Below are positions 52,740 to 64,000 of a stretch of 64,000 nt of DNA, in pieces. The position numbers and the translations under genes were made by a program. Within the stretch, counting starts at the first letter, position 1. Each line of letters starts with the position of its first letter. Source of the stretch: Demequina sp. NBRC 110056 (GTDB lineage: Bacteria; Actinomycetota; Actinomycetes; Actinomycetales; Demequinaceae); the NCBI RefSeq assembly GCF_002090155.1, contig NZ_BBRM01000005.1, forward strand, positions 186,001-250,000, written 5' to 3'. Below the pieces are notes generated by a model. That model was not told where the DNA came from. It worked only from the letters and a program-made list of their open reading frames with translations, and did not search any database.

Positions 52740-53474
52740 CTAGTCGACGATGTCGGCAGGCACCTCGGTGGGCAGCGGAGCGCTGTCCGGCGCCACCCGC
52801 TCCACGATCGCGTCCAGCACGATCCGCACGTACGGCTCCCCCACCCATAGGTGCTTGGCGCCCTCGACCGGGATCAGCTCGAGCTGCGTCAGCGGCGCGA
52901 AGCGCTCCCGCGCCTCGTCGGGCTTCAGGAAGTCGTCGTGCTCGGGCACGAGCGCCGTCACCGGCTTGCCCGTCGCCGCCCAGGCCTCCAGGTCGGACGG
53001 CTGCGCGCGGTGCAGCGGGGGCGACAGCAGGATCGCTCCCTCGACGTCGAGCTCGCTGCCGTGCATGAGCGCGAGCTCGGTGCCGAAGCTCCACCCCACC
53101 AGCCACCGGTGAGGGAGCCCACGGGCGACGGCGAACTCCACGGCCGCGCGCGCATCGGCCCTCTCCCCCACACCCTCCTCGAACTGGCCCTCCGAGGTGC
53201 CCCGAGGCGAGGTGGTGCCGCGGGTGTTGAAGCGGATCACCGCGACGTTGGCGAGGTGCGGCAGGCGCCACGCGGCCTTGCGGAACACGTGCGAGTCCAT
53301 GAAGCCGCCGTGGGTCGGCAGCGGGTGGAGCGTGATGAGCGTGGCCGTCACCTCCCCCGAGGCCGGCAGGGCGAGCTCCCCCACGAGCTCGAGGCCATCC
53401 TCGGTGGTCAGCACGATGTCCTCGCGGACGGCGGGCAGCACCGTCATCGAGCGGATCTCGGTCATCTCAGCCAC
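52740..53474 (-). CDS. Alpha/beta hydrolase (dienelactone-hydrolase-like)
   Basis: A 244-residue serine hydrolase: LITLHPLPTHGGFMDSHV (oxyanion region), FNTRGTTSP, nucleophile in VGWSFGTELAL, Asp in VPEHDDFLKP and His in GAKHLWVG. This is the CocE/alpha-beta hydrolase type often called YfhR- or dienelactone-hydrolase-like. It starts at GTG 53474 behind GGGAGG, overlapping the end of the small gene upstream by 8 bases. Substrate unknown. Confidence 0.82.
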   Translation of the reverse strand: MAEMTEIRSMTVLPAVREDIVLTTEDGLELVGELALPASGEVTATLITLHPLPTHGGFMDSHVFRKAAWRLPHLANVAVIRFNTRGTTSPRGTSEGQFEEGVGERADARAAVEFAVARGLPHRWLVGWSFGTELALMHGSELDVEGAILLSPPLHRAQPSDLEAWAATGKPVTALVPEHDDFLKPDEARERFAPLTQLELIPVEGAKHLWVGEPYVRIVLDAIVERVAPDSAPLPTEVPADIVD

Positions 53475-53778
53475 GGGTCCTCCCGAACGTGGTCCAGCAG
53501 TTCGTATGCCAGTGGCGGCGCTGGGCCGCGGCGGCCTCCGCGCCGAACAGGCCGTCGGCGGGCCACGCCACGAGGTGCTGGGTCGCGCCGTCGATGTCCT
53601 GGCCGCAGCCCGGGCACACGTAGGTCTTCTCCGAGGGCCGCGGCGTCACCACGATGTGCTCCTCGCCGCCGGGGCCCATCTCGCGCCGCCCGCCCGTCGC
53701 GTTCGCGAGGCGGTCGACGTCCAGCTCCTGATGCGGCTGCCCGTACGGCCGCTTCGAGGACCGGCGCTTGGAGGGCAT
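53467..53778 (-). CDS. Small zinc-ribbon-like protein
   Basis: A 103-residue protein with a basic start (MPSKRRSSKRPYG) and a probable metal site built from CPGCG (about residue 56) and HWHTNC (about 90). Actinobacterial relatives exist under misleading 'ATP/GTP-binding' names; I see no nucleotide motif. ATG 53778 sits 7 bases below a TAAACT -10 box and has no ribosome site. It is translationally linked to the hydrolase that follows. Confidence 0.75.
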   Translation of the reverse strand: MPSKRRSSKRPYGQPHQELDVDRLANATGGRREMGPGGEEHIVVTPRPSEKTYVCPGCGQDIDGATQHLVAWPADGLFGAEAAAAQRRHWHTNCWTTFGRTRG

Positions 53779-53785
53779 GGGAGCC

Positions 53786-53791
53786 AGTTTA
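53786..53791 (-). promoter_or_regulatory. -10 element of leaderless small zinc-ribbon gene
   Basis: TAAACT on the reverse strand followed by 7 bases and ATG 53778. Confidence 0.55.
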
Positions 53792-53814
53792 CGGGCGGCT
53801 TCCGCTCCCCTCCC

Positions 53815-53909
53815 GACAGTTCCGAACATCTGCGGCGACGACACCCCGACTGCGGCCCGTTTCGAGCCGTTCTCGGCCGCGTGTCGCTGCCGCGACGTTC
53901 GGGACTGTC
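53815..53909. repeat. GACAGT/ACTGTC inverted-repeat element, copy 2
   Basis: Arms 53815-53827 and 53897-53909 pair at 12 of 13 positions (GACAGTTCCGAAC against GACAGTCCCGAAC) around about 69 bases. A GGAGGGCCGATGCG follows about 36 bases later (53944-53957). It resembles copy 1 (27566-27660) in arms, spacing and this trailing motif. It lies between the GH1 gene end and the small zinc-ribbon gene start. Confidence 0.6.
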
Positions 53910-53979
53910 GGCGCGGAAGGGTCAGAGTGGACGTCAGACTTCGGAGGGCCGATGCGCTCGCCGGCCTCCCCGCCCGCGC

Positions 53980-55446
53980 TCAGAAGGTGCGGGGCGGCGT
54001 GGCGGCGAGGGCGTCGGCTTCCTCGGCCGGCACCAGCTCGCGACGACGCACGACCTCGCGGTAGTAGTACGCCGAGTCCTTCCAGCGGCGCTCGAGCGTG
54101 TCGTAGTCGACCCGCACGATGCCGAAGCGCTTGGCGTAGCCCTGCGCCCACTCGAAGTTGTCCATGAGCGACCACGCCATGTAGCCGCGCACGTCGGCGC
54201 CCTCGGCGATCGCCTTGAGGACCGCGTCGAGGTGTCCGTGCAGGTAGTCGATGCGGTCGGCGTCGCGCACGCGGCCGTCCTCGTCCACGACGTCGTCCCA
54301 CGCGGAGCCGTTCTCGGTGACGTACAGCGGCTTGCCGGTCTCTCGGTGGGTCTTGAGGATGTGCGCGTGGAACGCCGAGGGGTCGACGTTCCAGCCCATC
54401 GCCGTCACCTTGCCGGTGGGCGGCATGAACTCGATCTCCTCGTCGCCGGGCCAGCAGGTGTTCGCGCCGGCCTTGTGACCGTCCGCGAGGGTCGCGAGCT
54501 CCGAGACCTCGACGCCCTTGTTCGGGTTGTGGCGCACCACGTGCGAGGCGTAGTAGTTGATGCCGAACCAGTCGACGGCGCCGTGCATCTCCTCGAGGTC
54601 GCCGTCGTGGACGAACGACCAGTCGGTGATGTGCGCCGTGTTCGGCTTCAGGACCTCCGGGTAGGTGCCGAGCGTGAACGGCTGGTGGAACATCGTGTTC
54701 GCGAGCGCGTCGATGTGCGCGGCGGCGGCGCGGTCGCCCTCGCTCGACGGGTCCCACGGCCGCGGCACGTGGCAGTTGTTGACCATGCCCACCTGGGCGT
54801 TCGGCGCCACGGCCTTGATGGCCTTGTACGCGCGGGCGTGGGCGAGGTTGAGGTGGTGGGCGGCGGTGAGCGCCTCGGCGTCGTCCGCGTGGCCGGGGGC
54901 GTGCGCGCCCGCGCCGTAGCCCACGAACGAGCTCACCCACGGCTCGTTGAAGGTGGTCCACATGTCGACGTCGGCGCCGAACTCCTGCGCCATGCGGGTC
55001 GCGTAGACCACGAAAGCGTCGACCGTGTCGCGGCTGAGCCAGCCGCCCTCGTCGTCGAGCTCCTGGGGCAGGTCCCAGTGGTAGAGGGTGATGAGGGGCT
55101 TGATGCCCTCGGCGAGGAGGCGGTCGACGAGGCCGCGGTAGAAGGCAATGCCCTCAGCGTTGAACTCTCCGGTGCCGCCCGGCTGCACGCGCGGCCACGC
55201 GATCGAGAAGCGGTAGGCCTCGAGGCCCAGCTCGACCATCATGTCGACGTCCTCGGACCAGCGGTGGAAGTGGTCGCACGCGACGTCGCCGTTGTCGCCG
55301 CCGACCACCTTGCCCGGCGTCGCGCAGAAGGTGTCCCAGATGGACGGGCCGCGCCCGCCCTCCTTCGCGCCGCCCTCGATCTGGTAGGAGGCGGTCGCGG
55401 CACCGAGCAGGAAGCCGTCGGGGAAGCGTGCAGGCGTCGTCGTCAT
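53980..55446 (-). CDS. GH1 beta-glucosidase
   Basis: A 488-residue cytoplasmic GH1 enzyme cutting terminal beta-glucosides such as cellobiose. The family start FPDGFLLGAATASYQIEGG is present, with the acid/base Glu in WTTFNEPWVS and the nucleophile Glu in LYVTENGSAW. ATG 55446 is placed 7 bases below a TACCCT -10 box with no ribosome site; an upstream open frame of 10 codons is not needed. No transporter or regulator gene is next to it. Confidence 0.94.
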   Translation of the reverse strand: MTTTPARFPDGFLLGAATASYQIEGGAKEGGRGPSIWDTFCATPGKVVGGDNGDVACDHFHRWSEDVDMMVELGLEAYRFSIAWPRVQPGGTGEFNAEGIAFYRGLVDRLLAEGIKPLITLYHWDLPQELDDEGGWLSRDTVDAFVVYATRMAQEFGADVDMWTTFNEPWVSSFVGYGAGAHAPGHADDAEALTAAHHLNLAHARAYKAIKAVAPNAQVGMVNNCHVPRPWDPSSEGDRAAAAHIDALANTMFHQPFTLGTYPEVLKPNTAHITDWSFVHDGDLEEMHGAVDWFGINYYASHVVRHNPNKGVEVSELATLADGHKAGANTCWPGDEEIEFMPPTGKVTAMGWNVDPSAFHAHILKTHRETGKPLYVTENGSAWDDVVDEDGRVRDADRIDYLHGHLDAVLKAIAEGADVRGYMAWSLMDNFEWAQGYAKRFGIVRVDYDTLERRWKDSAYYYREVVRRRELVPAEEADALAATPPRTF

Positions 55447-55453
55447 GCGCACC

Positions 55454-55459
55454 AGGGTA
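55454..55459 (-). promoter_or_regulatory. -10 element of leaderless GH1 gene
   Basis: TACCCT on the reverse strand followed by 7 bases and ATG 55446. Confidence 0.55.
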
Positions 55460-55547
55460 TCCGAACGTTTCGACATTTTCTACCAGTCGGTCAGTCGACC
55501 TCCTGGGCTGTAGCGCCGATGCGCGCGCCGGGCCGCGCTCGGCCCGC

Positions 55548-56123
55548 TCACATCCGCTCGAAGTCGTCCTTGTCGTGCTTGCCCTCGACGAACACGAGCG
55601 CGTCCGGCAGCGGCTCGCGCTCGAGCCAGCGGTGCCACTGGATGGACGGGGCGAGCGCCCACCGCCCCAGCGCCGCACCGGCCGCACCGAGCAACGGGGC
55701 CGTGAGCATCACCGTGCCGAACGAGCTGACGTTCCACACGTCCGCTGTGCCCTCGACGCCGAGCCTCACCAGCGTGAGGATGCCGGCCAGGAGCGCGGTG
55801 AGAGCCACCGCTCCCGCGAGCGCCCACGTCAGGAAGTGGCGCAGGCGGGACTGGCTGAACCGCAGCAGGTGCAGCAGCGCGACGGAGCCGGCCGCCCACC
55901 CGCACGCGTAGACCACGATCAGCACGGGCGCGACGGTGTAGCCGCCGGCTCCGAGCGACCCCATCGCCTCGTCGAGCGGCTGGACCACGAAGTACAGGAT
56001 GACGAACGGCACGAGGCTCGCGAGCCCCGCCTTCACGTGGCCCCAGTACGGCGCGTACAGGTGCGCGCCGTCCTCGTGACGGCTCAGCGGCTGGCGCACC
56101 CTCTTCGGGGCCTTGCGGGTCAT
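55548..56123 (-). CDS. Integral membrane protein of unknown function
   Basis: A 191-residue protein with four hydrophobic helices (LVPFVILYFVVQPLD, VLIVVYACGWAAGSVALLHLL, WALAGAVALTALLAGILTLV, GTVMLTAPLLGAAGAALGRW), a basic start (MTRKAPKRVRQ) and a charged tail. No family recognised. ATG 56123 is 7 bases from its -10 box; it is divergent from an esterase gene with only 37 bases between start codons. Confidence 0.72.
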   Translation of the reverse strand: MTRKAPKRVRQPLSRHEDGAHLYAPYWGHVKAGLASLVPFVILYFVVQPLDEAMGSLGAGGYTVAPVLIVVYACGWAAGSVALLHLLRFSQSRLRHFLTWALAGAVALTALLAGILTLVRLGVEGTADVWNVSSFGTVMLTAPLLGAAGAALGRWALAPSIQWHRWLEREPLPDALVFVEGKHDKDDFERM

Positions 56124-56130
56124 GGCGACC

Positions 56131-56153
56131 AGGGTAACCCCGCCCCCTAGGCT
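56131..56153. promoter_or_regulatory. Two divergent leaderless promoters in 37 bases
   Basis: TACCCT (reverse, 56131-56136) 7 bases before ATG 56123 and TAGGCT (forward, 56148-56153) 7 bases before ATG 56161. The -10 boxes are 11 bases apart, so each -35 region must lie inside the opposite gene's start. Confidence 0.6.
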
Positions 56154-56160
56154 GTCCCGC

Positions 56161-56931
56161 ATGGCGCTCATCACCGTCCGATGGTTCTCCGACGTGCTCG
56201 GCCTGTCGACCACGACCACCGTGATCCTTCCCCAGGCCGCGTATGAGGCGGGAGTCGAGGGCGCATCGGCCATCCCCGACCGCCTGCCGACGCTGTACCT
56301 CCTCCACGGGCTGTCACAGGACGACGCGAGCTGGACCCGCCACACGTCGCTCGAGCGCTACGTCGCCGGCATGCCGCTCGCCGTGGTCATGCCCGCGGTG
56401 CACCGCTCGTACTACGCGAACCAGGCGGACGGGTTCCGGTACTTCGAGCATCTTGCCGAGGAGCTGCCCGCCGTCATGCGCGGCTTCTTCCCGCTGTCGG
56501 ACCGCCGCGAGGACACGTTCGTCGCCGGGCTCTCGATGGGCGGCTACGGCGCCATGAAGCTCGCGCTGCGCAGGCCCGAGCGCTTCGCCGCCGCCGCGAG
56601 CATGTCCGGCGGGCTGGACGTGACAGCGCGCCCCAACTCCTACCCCGAGGAGTGGCGGCGCACCTTCGGCTCGCCGGAGATCGCCCGCGAGGCATCGGAG
56701 GACGTCATCGACCTCGTGCGACGCGCCGACCCCGGCGCTCTCCCCCGCCTGTGGGCATGGTGCGGGACCGAGGACTTCCTGCTCGAGGAGAGCCGCACCT
56801 TCCGCGACACGTGCGCCTCCTCCGGGGTGGCGCTCGAGTACTCGGAGTCGGCGGGCGCGCACGACTGGCCCGCGTGGGACGAGCAGATCCCCCGCGTCCT
56901 CGAGTGGCTACCCCTGACCCAGCCGGGCTGA
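56161..56931 (+). CDS. Esterase D-type acyl esterase
   Basis: A 256-residue serine esterase of the tributyrin esterase/S-formylglutathione hydrolase-like family. It has LYLLHGLSQDDASW (oxyanion site), the nucleophile in VAGLSMGGYGAMKLAL, and the His in AGAHDWPAWD; Asp in WCGTEDFLLEE completes the triad. No signal peptide. The family removes acetyl or other short acyl groups, some from sugars or xylan fragments. ATG 56161 follows a TAGGCT box by 7 bases. Confidence 0.87.
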   Translation: MALITVRWFSDVLGLSTTTTVILPQAAYEAGVEGASAIPDRLPTLYLLHGLSQDDASWTRHTSLERYVAGMPLAVVMPAVHRSYYANQADGFRYFEHLAEELPAVMRGFFPLSDRREDTFVAGLSMGGYGAMKLALRRPERFAAAASMSGGLDVTARPNSYPEEWRRTFGSPEIAREASEDVIDLVRRADPGALPRLWAWCGTEDFLLEESRTFRDTCASSGVALEYSESAGAHDWPAWDEQIPRVLEWLPLTQPG

Positions 56932-56961
56932 CGCACCCCACCCGGCGCGTGCATCGTCCCC

Positions 56962-56985
56962 ACTGACGCTCAGCCGGGCGTCAGT
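56962..56985. terminator. Hairpin between esterase and nucS ends
   Basis: ACTGACGC (56962-56969) and GCGTCAGT (56978-56985) pair perfectly over 8 bases, loop TCAGCCGG, between two convergent genes. Confidence 0.55.
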
Positions 56986-57033
56986 CGTGGCGGTACCCGC
57001 GCACCAGGGCTGCATGTGCGACGACGGCCGCGG

Positions 57034-57060
57034 AGGGCCGATGCGCGGGCTGGCTCCCGC
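57034..57060 (+). repeat. GCCGATGCGC-hairpin element next to nucS
   Basis: GAGGGCCGATGCGCGGGCTGG then CTCCCGC, ending at the nucS stop codon. It is a near-identical copy of the element at 42861-42886. Confidence 0.6.
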
Positions 57061-57755
57061 TAGAACAGGCGGGTGGTGGGGTCGTCGGCCCCGCGCATGG
57101 CGTCGTAGTCGAGGATGAGGCAGCGGATGCCCCGATCCTGTGCCAGGACGCGCGCCTGCGGCTTGATCTCCTGCGCCGCGAACACGCCCTCGACCGGGCT
57201 GAGCAGCGGGTCGCGGTTCATGAGCTCGAGGTAGCGCGTGAGCTGCTCGACGCCGTCGATCTCGCCGCGGCGCTTGATCTCCACCGCGACCGAGCCGCCC
57301 GTGGGCGACTTCGCGAGGATGTCGACCGGGCCGATCGCCGTCATGTACTCGCGACGCACCAGCGTGTGGCCGTCGCCGAGCAGGACGATCTGATCCGCGA
57401 GCAGCTCCTGCAGGTGCGCCTCGACGCCGTCCTTGATGAGACCCGGGTCGACGCCGAGCTCGTGCTCGGTGTCCGCCAGGACCTCGTGCACCTCGATCTC
57501 GAGGCGGTCGTCCGTCTTGTCGTGCTGGACCGTCCACACCTGCGTCACGCCGGACTCGGCCTGCTCAGGGGTCGGCTCGACCTCGCGGGTGGTGCACGGC
57601 GGGCTCATCCAGTTGAGCGGCTTGTACGAGCCGCCGTCGGAGTGCAGCAGCACCGAGCCATCGGCCTTGACCATGATGGCCCGGGTCGCAAGAGGCAGAT
57701 GCGCGCTGAGCCGCCCGGAGTACCGGGCGGCGCAGCGCGCGATCACGACGCGCAT
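57060..57755 (-). CDS. nucS: Mismatch endonuclease NucS
   Basis: NucS (EndoMS) cuts both strands at base mismatches and replaces MutSL mismatch repair in actinobacteria. The 231-residue protein has the N-terminal DNA-binding beta domain ([16 protein letters not shown]) and the C-terminal nuclease domain with [12 protein letters not shown] and [13 protein letters not shown], the active-site Asp and Glu-x-Lys. It ends in DDPTTRLF, a short clamp-binding-like tail. It begins 6 bases below atpC, so it is the last gene of the ATP synthase transcript. Confidence 0.95.
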   Translation of the reverse strand: MRVVIARCAARYSGRLSAHLPLATRAIMVKADGSVLLHSDGGSYKPLNWMSPPCTTREVEPTPEQAESGVTQVWTVQHDKTDDRLEIEVHEVLADTEHELGVDPGLIKDGVEAHLQELLADQIVLLGDGHTLVRREYMTAIGPVDILAKSPTGGSVAVEIKRRGEIDGVEQLTRYLELMNRDPLLSPVEGVFAAQEIKPQARVLAQDRGIRCLILDYDAMRGADDPTTRLF

Positions 57756-57761
57756 CGGCGG

Positions 57762-58028
57762 TCAGTCCTCGTGGGGCTCCGCCGGCGTGCAGCCGATGGT
57801 GATGACGTTGTGGTCGAACGACAGGAATCCCTGCTCGATCGCGAACTCGTGGGTCTCGGCCTCGCTGCGCACGCGCACCGTGCCCTCCTTGAGGAGCGCC
57901 AGCACGGGCTCGTGGTTGGCGAGCAGACCGATCTCCCCCTCCACGGAGGGGGCGATCACGCGATCCGCCGTCCCGGACCACAGGGTGCGGTCCTGGGCGA
58001 CGACGTCGACGGTCAGGGGGCCGGCCAT
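57762..58028 (-). CDS. atpC: ATP synthase epsilon subunit, short form
   Basis: The epsilon subunit of F1 couples gamma rotation to catalysis. This one has 88 residues and comprises only the N-terminal beta-sandwich (VDVVAQDRTLWSGTADRV, GEIGLLANHEPVLALL); the C-terminal two-helix domain that inhibits ATP hydrolysis in longer versions (about 130 residues) is absent. It starts 2 bases after atpD and is followed by nucS after 6. Confidence 0.93.
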   Translation of the reverse strand: MAGPLTVDVVAQDRTLWSGTADRVIAPSVEGEIGLLANHEPVLALLKEGTVRVRSEAETHEFAIEQGFLSFDHNVITIGCTPAEPHED

Positions 58029-58030
58029 GA

Positions 58031-60450
<2,420 letters not shown>

Positions 60451-60456
60451 GCGTCC

Positions 60457-62091
<1,635 letters not shown>

Positions 62092-62139
62092 GTCTCTTCT
62101 CTCCTGTCACTTCCGCGTAGGCGCGGGTGTTGGTCTTCG

Positions 62140-62952
62140 CTAGCCGACGAGTCGTCGTCGTGCCTCGTCGAGCCGGCCGAGGACGGTGCCGTCCACCACC
62201 TCTGACCCGACCTGAACTCGGATGCCGCCCAGGACCTCGGGGTCCACGGCGACGTTGATCTGCATGTCGCGGCCGTACGCGTCCTTCAGGATGCCCGCGA
62301 GGCGCTGGCGCTGGGCGGCGCTCAGCTCGACCGCGGCGGTCACGTTCGCGACGGAGCGTCCGCGGCGATCCGCGGCGAGCTCCAGCAGCGTGTTGATCGC
62401 GGGGATGAGCCGGCGACCGCGCGGCATCCCGACCACGCGCGTCAGCAGCGCGTAGGTGGTGGGGTGCAGCTTGCCGCCGAGCGTCGCCTCGAGCAGGCCG
62501 AGGCGCTGCTCCTTGGACGCCGAGCGGTTGCTCATCGCGACCAGCAGGTCGCGCTCGGCCGAGAGGATCCGCTCGACGCGGAACAGCTCCTCCTCGACCG
62601 ACTCGAGCGTGCCGGCGTTCTCCGCGTGGGCGAAGAGGGCGAGCTCGCCCGCGTCGTCGATCGACTCCGCGAGGTCCGCCTCGTCCGACCAGCGAGCCGC
62701 GGAGAACGCGGCCACCGCGTCGACCGTGCGCGGGTCGAGCGAGCCGAACAGCTGCTTCACCAGCGAGGCCTTGTCCGTCCCCGGTCGCGCCGGATCCGTC
62801 AGGGCTCGCCGCAGCGATCCCGACGAGTCCAGGGCGTCGACCACAGCGAACAGCTGCTCGGCGATCACGATGCCGTCCTTGCCCGCCGCCGTGGCGACCG
62901 GGTCGAACTCACGCATCGCGGCATCGCGCGATGCCTGGCTGGTTCCGCGCAT
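62140..62952 (-). CDS. atpH: ATP synthase delta subunit
   Basis: The peripheral-stalk cap of F1, 270 residues; actinobacterial versions are this long while E. coli's is 177. The conserved C-terminal motif reads AVDPEVLGGIRVQVGSEVVDGT. It starts 5 bases after atpF. Confidence 0.95.
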   Translation of the reverse strand: MRGTSQASRDAAMREFDPVATAAGKDGIVIAEQLFAVVDALDSSGSLRRALTDPARPGTDKASLVKQLFGSLDPRTVDAVAAFSAARWSDEADLAESIDDAGELALFAHAENAGTLESVEEELFRVERILSAERDLLVAMSNRSASKEQRLGLLEATLGGKLHPTTYALLTRVVGMPRGRRLIPAINTLLELAADRRGRSVANVTAAVELSAAQRQRLAGILKDAYGRDMQINVAVDPEVLGGIRVQVGSEVVDGTVLGRLDEARRRLVG

Positions 62953-62957
62953 CGGCT

Positions 62958-64000
<1,043 letters not shown>

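Overview
The window reads as one contiguous piece of a high-GC actinobacterial chromosome. Family content (GlgE maltosyltransferase, NucS mismatch endonuclease, AfsR/BTAD-type regulators, a DivIVA/Scy-like coiled-coil protein, the actinobacterial F-type ATP synthase with a long delta and a very short epsilon) and the carbohydrate-active genes fit a Micrococcales bacterium of the Demequinaceae/Cellulomonadaceae kind. That placement is inferred from gene content, not from a marker phylogeny. Nearly every base belongs to a gene or a short intergenic region. I see no rRNA, tRNA, CRISPR array, prophage or insertion sequence. The longest gene-free stretches are about 280 bases (27531-27812 and 39394-39674), and both hold recognisable structure.

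Layout. 1-8192: a partial acetamidase/formamidase, a DUF1275 membrane protein, two tandem AfsR-like regulators, and, divergent from the second, two tiny overlapping ORFs, the second encoding a 55-residue protein with a signal peptide. 8193-12773: two paralogous small lipoproteins flank a TetR-controlled redox pair (SDR plus KstD-like flavoprotein) with a perfect palindromic operator. 12806-16610: cysteine desulfurase, epimerase-like protein, tyrosine phosphatase and tRNA thiouridylase MnmA. 16725-25320: a secreted nuclease carrying a cellulose-binding module, an SDR, EtfAB, glutamate decarboxylase, a YrhK-like membrane protein and a DUF5701 protein. 25398-27530: glgX.

27813-40685 is a galactan-use locus. 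A LacI regulator is transcribed away from a GH42 beta-galactosidase, a binding protein, two permeases, a lipoprotein GH53 endo-galactanase and a large secreted GH53 with extra binding modules. The secreted and anchored enzymes would cut beta-1,4-galactan, the importer would take up the oligosaccharides and the cytoplasmic GH42 would release galactose. No importer ATPase is encoded here. 40841-45216: glgE and glgB, alpha-glucan synthesis. 45388-48332: a three-gene operon with a YbbN/CnoX-like protein. 48472-51679: a 919-residue coiled-coil protein with 11-residue repeats and a small partner. 51885-57755: two alpha/beta hydrolases, a small zinc-type protein, GH1 beta-glucosidase, a membrane protein, an esterase and nucS. 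57762-64000: the ATP synthase operon atpB-E-F-H-A-G-D-C, cut at the window end inside atpB.

Three signals are not explained by ordinary genes. (1) The 9-mer GCCGATGCG occurs about 35 times on both strands, inside and between genes, far above chance, and it uses less-favoured codons inside genes. (2) Intergenic repeat families are present: a GTGGGCCCAC double palindrome, a GACAGT/ACTGTC inverted repeat, and hairpins attached to the 9-mer. (3) A putative secreted peptide gene faces an AfsR-like regulator. Many genes also have a TANNNT element exactly 6-7 bases before the start codon, indicating leaderless transcripts.
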